Of a DNA stretch of 53,785 nt, positions 19,668-28,384 are shown in pieces (the stretch's first letter is position 1; each line of letters opens with the position of its first letter). The stretch is from Acrasis kona (taxonomy: Eukaryota > Heterolobosea > Eutetramitea > Acrasida > Acrasidae). The notes beneath the pieces were generated by a model that was not told the DNA's origin, ran no database searches, and saw only the letters and a program-made list of their open reading frames with translations. The stretch spans positions 1 through 53,785 of the forward strand of contig JAOPGA020000597.1 in the NCBI GenBank assembly GCA_026419775.2, in the 5' to 3' direction. The position numbers and the translations under genes were made by a program.

Positions 19668-22019
19668 TTATATGTGAGGTTGCCAATCTTTCGCATGCAA
19701 ACTCATAAACCCTCTTTTACATCTTACTGTGTCCTGGAAGCGCTTAATTGTATCGTTCAAATTAATCACCATCTGCATCTTGAGTTCATCCAACAAGCCC
19801 ACACCCGCTTTATTCTGGTTCAGTTGCTGCTTCACACGGTCTTTTATTTTATCAGTAACATTCACCAACTGAGGAGCGTCCGTGTCACAATATGTATTAT
19901 AGACATTATTAGCAACGGACCATCTAACTCCCTCGTCTTCAATCTCCCTAAACCTAACACATATTTCAAACAAATGTATGTTCTCTGTGCTCAACTCCTT
20001 AATACAATACTCATGAAGAGGTTCGCGAAGATCATCAATTTGTAAAAAAGCCAGAGTGTCCATTCGGAACAATGCTTTTTCACATTCTTTTATTGACCAT
20101 TCGCATAGTTCTAAAAATACAAATGCTACTGAATCATCAGGATCGAGATTAATAATCTTTTTAAATAAATCTCTGGCGTCATAATATAACTTATCATTGA
20201 AAAGACTGGTGGCATCATTGAACAATGTAATTGTATCAATCTTACACTTATCATAACTAAATAACTGATGAACTTTGTATGTCACCCCACTAATTTTGTT
20301 TGTAACATCACACAAATAGCGGTGAAAAGCTGCGTTAAACCGATCTTGGTCAAGAATAGAGCATACAACTTGGACGTTTAGTTTCGAGCAGACACGATCT
20401 ATACATGTTTTATTGAACTGAACCTCATTAGATATGATGGCTCCATCAAGTCTCTGATTTTCACCTACAACACCCACCAAGACCTTAGAATAGTGAAGCG
20501 ACACTTGAAACTTGATCTTACTTTGTATCTCAAGTAGTGTCATCTCAAGGGCAGCCCTGGCTGCGTTATTTGAGCTTTTAAAAATTGCAGAGAAACCATC
20601 GTGATTGTATCTATCAATAAAACCATTGTATTTTCTAATTGATGGACAAACAAGGTTCAAAAAATCATTCAAATCACTGAGCGCTTGTAAATTTCGATGA
20701 TTTATGTCACCAAGACCTATTTCATTAGGACTTTTGGATATTACAACAAGCATCATTGTAACATCTTCACATCTATTTTTACCAAGAGTGGCATCAGAAA
20801 TGGTGTTGCAGCCTAACATACCGAGGAACATTCTGGGAACAAACTTTTGTATAGTATTTTCCTGAAGTCTATTCAAGCGCTGCCAAGGGCCAGTAATGGT
20901 GCGAGAGAATATTATATGAGATAACATAACAACAAGGAACAAAACAACAGAAGAAACAGAAAATAATATTAGTGTGTTGTACTCTGATTTGAGTTCTTTT
21001 GCACTCGAGTTTAATTGCAAGAAGAAAACATCAGTCTCCATCATTCTTGTTTGGTTAATGTAGCCGGCAAATATCCTCGACCCGGCCTCGGATTCATACA
21101 ATGCAGTCATTTCGGTTGAATTTGTAATGTGCGTTATCTGATCCAGAAGGTATGCTGATTGAATAGTATACTCACTATATTGGTCCAAGATTGCAGATAG
21201 GCCTGAATTACTCCGGGACAGAACTTTTAAGTAATCTGAATGCACGCCGGCATTGCTTCCGTATACAGTAACAAGCAGGTACAAATCATCATTACGAAGA
21301 TTCTTGAAGGACCTGGTGTAACTCGCATTTGCACTCAGCGTGCTGATGAGAGATGATTCTGTAAACATAAAAGTGTAATAAAACATGGGTGTGGGCATGT
21401 CTCCGAAGTTCTCAATATTGATTTGAAACACTTCTTCTATGATTTCAGAATATACATTAATGATAAATGCCACGGAGTATTTCCTGGGGTCTTGTCTAAT
21501 CTTTTCAAGGTTGGTTGTTTGGTTTGTGAATTGTTTGTGCTGGGTCAAATTAACATCGGCCTTTTCTAACAACCTATTGGTCAAAGATACGTAATTGCTA
21601 AAGTCGCTAAAGCTAGAATAACCCTGACTTGTACTCAGGGCAATAAACCTCTCGTCGCGAAGCCCGCCAATCCCATACATTGCTGCCTCGTACAATGAGA
21701 TGAAAAGGAGGTCATTGGTTTTGTTGTTTACTTGATAACTGGATCTCGCTATGGATATGGATGCTAGGGTGAGAAATCCTGAAATGGAGAGGATCGTCAT
21801 AAAAAGTAGTTTGATAGAGAGTGGTATGTTCTCAATTATTCCAATTATTCCTTTTGTCTTAATTACAAAGTCTGCCTCCCTCGTTACGCTGGTCTCCGAC
21901 ATTGTAGAAATGGATCTACTGCGAGATTGAGCCTCAAAACTCTGATATAAATTTTCTTGGTCATCTAATTCGTCGTCAAGAATCTGCACGGATTTTGACC
22001 TACTGGTGCTGAACACCAT
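19668..22019 (-). CDS. Receptor-like NIT sensor / cyclase-homology / RGS protein
   Basis: A single exon of 783 residues from ATG 22019. After a cytosolic Ser-rich N-terminus, a membrane helix (about 66-90) is followed by an extracytoplasmic NIT-like sensor (GLRDERFIALSTSQG; several N-x-S/T sites), then a second helix (about 350-375). A class III nucleotide-cyclase homology domain (about 405-590) follows; its first metal-binding Asp appears replaced (MMLVVISKS), so activity is doubtful. After a helical linker, the C-terminal about 130 residues read as an RGS domain (REPLHEYCIKELSTENIHLF...), which accelerates G-alpha GTP hydrolysis. Its stop lies 85 bp from the RhoGEF start on the same strand. 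Confidence 0.72.
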   Translation of the reverse strand: MVFSTSRSKSVQILDDELDDQENLYQSFEAQSRSRSISTMSETSVTREADFVIKTKGIIGIIENIPLSIKLLFMTILSISGFLTLASISIARSSYQVNNKTNDLLFISLYEAAMYGIGGLRDERFIALSTSQGYSSFSDFSNYVSLTNRLLEKADVNLTQHKQFTNQTTNLEKIRQDPRKYSVAFIINVYSEIIEEVFQINIENFGDMPTPMFYYTFMFTESSLISTLSANASYTRSFKNLRNDDLYLLVTVYGSNAGVHSDYLKVLSRSNSGLSAILDQYSEYTIQSAYLLDQITHITNSTEMTALYESEAGSRIFAGYINQTRMMETDVFFLQLNSSAKELKSEYNTLILFSVSSVVLFLVVMLSHIIFSRTITGPWQRLNRLQENTIQKFVPRMFLGMLGCNTISDATLGKNRCEDVTMMLVVISKSPNEIGLGDINHRNLQALSDLNDFLNLVCPSIRKYNGFIDRYNHDGFSAIFKSSNNAARAALEMTLLEIQSKIKFQVSLHYSKVLVGVVGENQRLDGAIISNEVQFNKTCIDRVCSKLNVQVVCSILDQDRFNAAFHRYLCDVTNKISGVTYKVHQLFSYDKCKIDTITLFNDATSLFNDKLYYDARDLFKKIINLDPDDSVAFVFLELCEWSIKECEKALFRMDTLAFLQIDDLREPLHEYCIKELSTENIHLFEICVRFREIEDEGVRWSVANNVYNTYCDTDAPQLVNVTDKIKDRVKQQLNQNKAGVGLLDELKMQMVINLNDTIKRFQDTVRCKRGFMSLHAKDWQPHI

Positions 22020-22191
22020 TCAGTTTTTGTTGTAAATATTGACGGCCTTTAACATTTGGTTTGGTTGTCCATATTTCGGGGTAATCGCACATAACGCCAA
22101 AAGGAAATCAATGTCAAGGTTGAGAGCACGACAATCACCATTATCACCCGCAACGTAATAAAAAAAACAAATTAAAATACACTTATTTATT

Positions 22192-22965
22192 TCAATGAAA
22201 TGTACTGTTACGTACAAGTATCCTCATTAGTTTTCTCACCCACGATGGGTGTATTTTGTTCTGGTGTCGACGCAACATTTTCACAAGATCACGTGAACCG
22301 CACTGCTTGGCCTTTGCTATAATTATCTTCATGTCGACGTTTGCATCAATCATCTTTGAAATCGTTGACTTGTCTATTCTTATATGCTCATGTAAAAGTA
22401 AAGTAGCCCTTTCTATCTCTGTAATGTCATCAAAGTGTGTGGTGTACTCTGACCAAAGAAGCTCAAATACTTCTATGGACTTGGCTCTCTGAAGTGAATA
22501 AAACAACATACATCGATGATGAACTGTTGTGTCTCTTCTTTGGTTCCACATACAAAGTAGATAAGAGGCAAGTTGTACGGAACAATCTTTTTCGACTGCA
22601 TCTTTTAGTTTTAAAAGTGCATAGTCTGCAACTGATGGTACTTGTTGGTGAAGCAATCCTAGTGTGCTTACGTCATCTACCTCGCATAAGAAGGAAAACA
22701 GTGTGCTTAGTAGAAAAACTCTAAATTGTAGCCTTTTGTACGGAAATATTTGGAAGAACATCTTCGCATTATCTTTGTGTGCTTCTCTCAATGCGTTTTC
22801 AAATGTTTGCGAATCAGAAGTATCTATAAACCGAACCATCTCCTCACTCATCCTCCACGAAGAGGCTGCATAGTATGTCTTTGGTCTGAATAACAGTGGT
22901 GGATATGATGTAGTCTGGTATCCATAGGTGTGCACAGCAATATCGACGAGGCTGTTGGTGTCCAT
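22192..22965 (-). CDS. Alpha-helical protein, unrecognised
   Basis: 257 residues from ATG 22965 (upstream in-frame codons lack ATG). Strongly helical, Leu-rich with scattered Cys, ending in a basic stretch (HPSWVRKLMRILVRNS). The pattern of short amphipathic helices resembles a solenoid, but no repeat family is recognised. It is divergent from the equally unknown gene at 23157, with 191 bp between ATGs. A 172-bp spacer separates it from the NIT/RGS gene downstream. Confidence 0.55.
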   Translation of the reverse strand: MDTNSLVDIAVHTYGYQTTSYPPLLFRPKTYYAASSWRMSEEMVRFIDTSDSQTFENALREAHKDNAKMFFQIFPYKRLQFRVFLLSTLFSFLCEVDDVSTLGLLHQQVPSVADYALLKLKDAVEKDCSVQLASYLLCMWNQRRDTTVHHRCMLFYSLQRAKSIEVFELLWSEYTTHFDDITEIERATLLLHEHIRIDKSTISKMIDANVDMKIIIAKAKQCGSRDLVKMLRRHQNKIHPSWVRKLMRILVRNSTFH

Positions 22966-23156
22966 AAATTGTATGATGAATACTATTTTAGTTCCATTCA
23001 CTCACTAAATCCTCCCTGATCGACTTGATGCCCTGATTTCTTTTTTAAAAATAGTAATTGATGACGTGTTTAAAAGGGAATTTTTGATGACAGACGTTGA
23101 ATTATAATCGACGTCAGTTTTACAATTTCAGAAATCATGGACCAATAATTGAACGG

Positions 23157-23900
23157 ATGGATGGTAGAACATATTTATTAGAACGATTGACAAGTGTATA
23201 CCCTCTCAATGAATATGAGGAGTTTACGAATCAAGTACTTCAACACATGAATGGAGGAGTCAGGGCAGAAATCCCAGAATCCGCAGAGCGTCTAATGTTC
23301 ATGGAATTTTTTTTAGACAAAATAGAGGGTTTACAGAGTGAGCAGAGTATAATTATATTTATTCTTTTAGAGTACTGCGATCCCTCAAAAGATGTTGTCA
23401 AGTGTGTAGTAGATTTAACGCATGTTTGGGAGTTGGTAATGATTAATGGAGTATACGTTTCGAGATTTCTCGAGCTCTTTCTGGATGCAATAGAAACTAA
23501 TTGCCGCCGCTTGTTTTCGAACGAATACGTAGCCACCACTACAATGGATGCCTCCTACTTACTCAGTCATCATGTATTCATAAGGATTTGCAGCTTGATG
23601 CCCTATTTTACAGATGATACAATCAATATGATATACCCATCTACATTGTTTAGAATGGGATGTTCTATGTTAACTACCGAGTTTATCAAAATTCCATTTG
23701 AGGTTGTTTTGGAATCTTTGTTATGCTCGCTGGAGCGATTGATCGCAATGAATATAAATCCTGGTTTATCTATTATGTTTGATTTGAATAATTTTTTAAT
23801 GGACAACAAAGTAAGACTCAATCCGGTGGTTGGTAGAAGGTTTTGTCAGTTGCTAAGAACAGAATCAAAAGCTTTATACTTGTTTGATTCAATTATATAG
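23157..23900 (+). CDS. Alpha-helical protein, unrecognised
   Basis: 247 residues from ATG 23157. The frame is open upstream to 23097 without an ATG, and possible splice acceptors (TTTCAG) lie just before, so a 5' exon is possible. Mostly helical (RLTSVYPLNEYEEFTNQVL; LMFMEFFLDKIEGLQSEQS), rich in Leu, Ile and Met, with no catalytic motif. It is followed after 91 bp by LEO1 on the same strand. Confidence 0.55.
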   Translation: MDGRTYLLERLTSVYPLNEYEEFTNQVLQHMNGGVRAEIPESAERLMFMEFFLDKIEGLQSEQSIIIFILLEYCDPSKDVVKCVVDLTHVWELVMINGVYVSRFLELFLDAIETNCRRLFSNEYVATTTMDASYLLSHHVFIRICSLMPYFTDDTINMIYPSTLFRMGCSMLTTEFIKIPFEVVLESLLCSLERLIAMNINPGLSIMFDLNNFLMDNKVRLNPVVGRRFCQLLRTESKALYLFDSII

Positions 23901-23991
23901 TGTGGAGCAGTTAAAAAAGAACAATAAAAACTAGTTTATTGAACCTCTTGTTGAACATTTCTAGTTGAGCAAACAAAATACATTACAAAAC

Positions 23992-25056
23992 ATGAGCGAC
24001 GAAGACGATGAATATGCGTTTGGAGATGCCAACAACGACAATGAAGCAGAACCACAACCAAGCGCAAAAAGCAACATGTCGTTGAAAGACATTTTCGGTG
24101 ACGATTTGTCTGACTCTGACGACGAGCCACCAGAACCAGCTCTTAAAAAGAAAAAAACCTTAACAAAGTTGAAACAAGACTCCGATGAAGAAGTAGAGTT
24201 AGAGGATAAACCATCAACCTCATACAGCTCTTCTGAAACAGTTGTACTCAAAACCCCTGTGCATCCAGTGCCCGCACTTGGTTCGAAACTATATTCTTTC
24301 AGACTTCCAAATGCCCTCCACTTGGAGCACAGACACTACAACAGTGAGTCGTTCAAATCCGAATATATAGAATTGGACGAGGATGCTCGTTTAAATTCTT
24401 CACATAGAGATAGCGTAGTACGGTGGCGCAAAAATGCACAAAACGAAAGAGACAGCAACTCTCGAGTAGTGAAGTGGAGCGACGGATCTCTACAATTATT
24501 CGTCGGAAACGAAGTATTCAACATTACACAGCAAGACATGATGAACTCCGAAAATGTCCACCTGTTTGTAAAGGCCGACGATAGTTTGCTAATGTGTCAT
24601 GGAAAGTTAACGGACAAGTTAACATTTAAACCACATACATTAAACAAGACCCGCATGCAAGAAAAAATATCTAGATCAGCCATACAAGCCGTAGATAGGA
24701 TGAAGAGAGTTACGAAATTAACTCAATCCAACAAAGAAAAATTACTGATCGATGATGTGTTCGACGAAAAGGATTTAAGAAGAGGAAAAAGGAGGCCAAC
24801 CAAGAAGGGAAAAGTCGAAGACGTTGTTACCTCACAAACAACAATGTCAGATTCACTATTGGAGGAACAACCAAGTCGTAGTTCAAAGAAGAGGAGTGCA
24901 CCAAAGAAGAAGCGGGTATCAGAGAGATTGCGTAGGAGGTCGAGAAAAGATAGTGATGATGATGACGATGATGAGGAAGAAGAGGAAGAAGAGGAAGAAG
25001 AACAGGAAAGCGAGGAGGAAGAGGATGAAGCAGACTACCAAGACGAAAGTGATTAA
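23992..25056 (+). CDS. LEO1: LEO1, subunit of the PAF1 transcription-elongation complex
   Basis: 354 residues, single exon, from ATG 23992 (MSDEDDEYAFGD). The N-terminal third is acidic/Ser-rich with SLKDIFGDDLSDSDDE. The conserved core (about 90-230) contains LPNALHLEH and SRVVKWSDGSLQLFVGNE, the family hallmark. The C-terminus is basic, then an uninterrupted Asp/Glu run. LEO1 acts in the nucleus with PAF1, CTR9, CDC73 and RTF1 on RNA polymerase II chromatin. The acidic run is encoded by GAT/GAG/GAA simple sequence (24953-25030), prone to length change. Confidence 0.93.
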   Translation: MSDEDDEYAFGDANNDNEAEPQPSAKSNMSLKDIFGDDLSDSDDEPPEPALKKKKTLTKLKQDSDEEVELEDKPSTSYSSSETVVLKTPVHPVPALGSKLYSFRLPNALHLEHRHYNSESFKSEYIELDEDARLNSSHRDSVVRWRKNAQNERDSNSRVVKWSDGSLQLFVGNEVFNITQQDMMNSENVHLFVKADDSLLMCHGKLTDKLTFKPHTLNKTRMQEKISRSAIQAVDRMKRVTKLTQSNKEKLLIDDVFDEKDLRRGKRRPTKKGKVEDVVTSQTTMSDSLLEEQPSRSSKKRSAPKKKRVSERLRRRSRKDSDDDDDDEEEEEEEEEEQESEEEEDEADYQDESD

Positions 25057-25197
25057 ATTAATACATTTATTATAATTGTGCTTCTTGTTATGTATTGTCA
25101 TGGTTAACTGTTATAAGAATAGAAAAAGTGTCCGTACTTGACAGTTAGTGAGTGCAAGTATAAATTTAAAAGTATTGTTTAATTATTATGGATTACA

Positions 25198-25983
25198 TTA
25201 ACAGCAGTTCTTTTCCTGGTGTTTTAAAGGCTTTTTGGTGATGCTCTCTTCGCGGACATGATGGTGCTGTTGATTTTGTTGTTCGTGGAGTCGTACATGT
25301 GGTGCGCCGCCGCTTCCAGTATTTAAAACTGGCACACTTTCTGTTATGATTCTATCCTTAACTTGCTTAATCAAGTCAAGGAATGCTTCGCTGACACCAA
25401 AGTTGTCTTTAGCACTTGCTTCATAAAACTCTAGTTTATGTTCTTCAGCAAACTGGCTGCCTTCTTCTTTTGTTACACATCTTCTGTCTAATAGATCTGC
25501 CTTATTGCCAACTAAAACTTTTTGTACATTATCTGGAGCATTCTCCTCAATGTTCTTGATCCAATATCTCAAGCCCTCAAAACTTTTACTGTCAGTGACG
25601 TCATAAACAATTAATATTCCTTGAGCATCTCTATAATAAACATTTGTTATTGTTCTGAACCCTGTCAAGTTAAGCATAAGATCAAATAAGAAACATACGG
25701 TCTTGTCCGGCAGTATCTATAAAAATGTTAGATTACGAAAGAATAGAAGTTACCCCATATTTGGCACTTTATTTTCTTATCATCTACTTCCAAAGTTCTT
25801 ACTTTGAAATCGATACTTCTCATTAATAACAACAGTTGCAGCATTGTCTTACCCAATGGTACTAGTAAATTGACTCGTGAATGTATCGTCAATATATCTT
25901 AAGAGAAGACAACTCTTGCCGACTCCTGAGTCTCCAATTACAAGTAGCTTTATTGACAGGTCATGTGGCTGGTTCGCAGACAT
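25198..25983 (-). CDS. Rab-family small GTPase (Rab8/Sec4-like)
   Basis: Four exons on the minus strand: 25853-25983, 25754-25815, 25699-25716 (18 nt) and 25198-25661; all three introns are exactly 37 bp; 224 residues. All nucleotide-binding motifs are present: [11 protein letters not shown] (switch I Thr), WDTAGQD, NKAD and ASAK. The RabF-like [16 protein letters not shown] supports the Rab1/Rab8/Sec4 group. A His/Gln-rich hypervariable tail ends in NCC, a double-Cys geranylgeranylation site. It acts in vesicle targeting to membranes. The 18-nt exon encodes the core of the G3 motif (DTAGQD). Confidence 0.92.
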
Positions 25984-26110
25984 TCTAGTTCAGAAATAAT
26001 GAGTTGAGCCAATTACAACAACAGATTAGAATGCAAGCCAAGATGAAACAGAGATACATGTAATTAAATTGACGTAAATTAAACAATATATTTTTATGAT
26101 TGCATTTGGA

Positions 26111-26889
26111 TCACGCAGGTAGAATCAACTTGTTAGGAGAGTTTCCTGAAAGAGAGAATACTTGTGGACTACCAGATCTGTACATGTACTTTAGGCCTAA
26201 TTGTATTGAGCCAAGAACAGTTCCGACACCGTTTGGAACATAAATGTTGGGATTCGAAAGAACAAGACCATATAACGTCCAGTTTAACGAGTTAGCAGTG
26301 GCAGCAACGGCCAGAAGAAGTGGGATGGACTCCGCGTTCTTCTTCTCAATTACATATTTTATACTTGATAATGGTGACCCTATCATGAGGATGGCTGCCG
26401 TTGCGCAAATAAAACCTAGACGAGAGGCTGCTACTTCTGTTTCAGGATTGAACAAAAATGACACTATCATGCCTAATAAATAAACGGAGAAACTCGCCGC
26501 TAATTTATAAAAGTAATTTCTTTTGTTGTCAATAACTTTGTGAATTTCAAAATGGTAGTAAAAAGAAAGGAAGAGTCCAATACCGTTGCATATCAAAATA
26601 ACATAGTCTTCAATTAGAAAAGCGTAGGATACCCAAAATAAGCAATTAATAGTCATACAGAAGAAAGGGAATGTAGAGAATGAATCTTGATGTTGTGTAA
26701 ACTGTGCGTTGATGGGTGATAATGGAGATGCGGACACTTCTTTTCCATATTGCTCCTGAACTTTTTTAACAGTCTTCCTACGCAGGTTATAACTTCAAAA
26801 CTATCAAGTCCTTACCATGGAGATACAAATAAAAATATATTAAGTATCGCTCCGACAACGGCGAGAGGTAATGTGACTGCCGAGGACAT
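26111..26889 (-). CDS. SWEET / MtN3-saliva sugar transporter
   Basis: Exons 26816-26889 and 26111-26777, with a 38-bp intron (gtaaggactt...ctgcgtag); 246 residues. Seven hydrophobic segments in a 3-1-3 arrangement. Splicing gives FVSPWKTVKKVQEQYGKEV at the first loop. The repeat motifs TFPFFCMTINCLFWVSYAF and NAESIPLLLAVAATANSLNW show the MtN3 triple-helix bundles, with the conserved Asn and Trp. SWEETs move sugars down their gradient across the plasma or endomembranes. Its ATG is only 32 bp from the ATG of the divergent gene at 26922. Confidence 0.9.
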
Positions 26890-26921
26890 GAAATAAAATC
26901 GTTTTGGTTTACAAGTAAATC

Positions 26922-28329
26922 ATGTTTCGGTTGAGTACACGGATTCTGACCAGAGGCATTCACCCACTGACCCTGAGGAGGTATACTACCAACATCGGGA
27001 AAAACATCGGTGATTTAAATAAACAAACAAACAGGATAAGTTTTTTGAATCAAAACCATAGTGACAAGGATGGAGAAAAAGATCTTGGGGAAAGAGATCT
27101 TTTTAAAGCCAATGTATGGAAAGGTGTTTTTACCTCTTTTCTTCTCGCATACCTTATAAATAAATATCTTGGTACGTTCTACAAGGTTCAAATTTGCTAA
27201 TGATGTAGATATGAAAGAAAACTTGAAAATCTTAGAGGATGGAGATGGCATTCTAAAAAAAATAAAGGAAAATACAGATCTATCTAAACTCCCTCTACCA
27301 GAATCACAAATGTTGGCTCTAGTAATACCTCAAGTCACCAACTTGCTTCTGTGGGGTAAACTAAACCATACACTTTATCGTCAACTTTTATAGGATTTAT
27401 TCCAAAGGTGTGCTACGACAAAGAGTTGGACCTGCTTGCTTTAACTATTTTGGAGCGTAATTATGAGAGCAAAGACGAAAACGTGATGAGACATATCAGC
27501 AACTTTAATCATCTCATAAGAGCACTTGTAATGGTTGAAACCGATTATTTCGCAGATCGCTTGATTCAAAATGATGCAATTGTGAAATTGTCCGAACAAC
27601 ACATTGTTAAACCTTCAAGCTTCCATCGTGTTTCTCTTACTTCATTCTTTTACAAAGGTATCCAAAACTAACGTTAAAAAGTACAAACTAACAAAAATAG
27701 ATTCCCTCAAACAAAACATCATCAATAGAGAAAACGTTTTAAAGGCGCTAAGGAGAGGTTGCGAAGCACCTACACAAGGTCAAAAAAATACATTTGATTT
27801 GTGCGTCCATTTGTTGTTACATGATGTCAAGACTGAAGATATACCGCCCATACTAACGACTTATTATGATGAGAGCGTTCATAAAAAAGTAATAAAGAAG
27901 AACCAAACACTTCATATTTTATTTAATCACAGAGACTCTGAAGAAAAGTTCATTGATCTCGGTTTGTTTCTTATCTATGTAAATCAGCGATGGAACTTTA
28001 AGAAAGTGAAGCCGGATGTAGTATCTCGCAGAACAGTTCTAGTCCTTCCATTTTTTGTTTTAATGTGTTATTTTGAAAAACCTTTGAGGAAATTTGTTCA
28101 TAAGCTCTCTATTCAAAACCAAATGCAACCTGGTATGGAGCAGCCAAGTGTTTTTAAATTCATGTTGTTGGAAGACTCTTTGTGTTTGTTCTGGGTGATT
28201 AATTATCTTGCAGCTGCAAAAATTGGTCACTTTGTGAACCTGCCCGTCATTTATTATGTGGCTAATGTTTGGAATATTAAATACTGGGTGCGCCCAACAA
28301 ATGAGAGCAAACCCTTGTGGGATCAATAA
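26922..28329 (+). CDS. Probable mitochondrial protein, unrecognised
   Basis: Four exons: 26922-27171, 27209-27355, 27394-27657 and 27701-28329, with introns of 37, 38 and 43 bp (acceptors preceded by CTAAT/CTAAC); 429 residues. The first about 25 residues are Arg/Thr-rich without acids (MFRLSTRILTRGIHPLTLRR), a mitochondrial presequence. One hydrophobic segment (VFTSFLLAYLINKYL) occurs before the first intron, and two weaker ones occur in the last exon (TVLVLPFFVLMCYF; FWVINYLAAAKIG). The middle part is helical. No family is recognised. Confidence 0.65.
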
Positions 28330-28384
28330 AAATCAAATTATTTTGTTGACCAATATTTTGTAATAATTTCACACATCCGGACAC

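Noticed and set aside
24919-25101. Minus-strand ORF opposite the LEO1 acidic tail
   Set aside because: Poly-Phe/Leu/Ile reading produced by the complement of GAA/GAT simple sequence.
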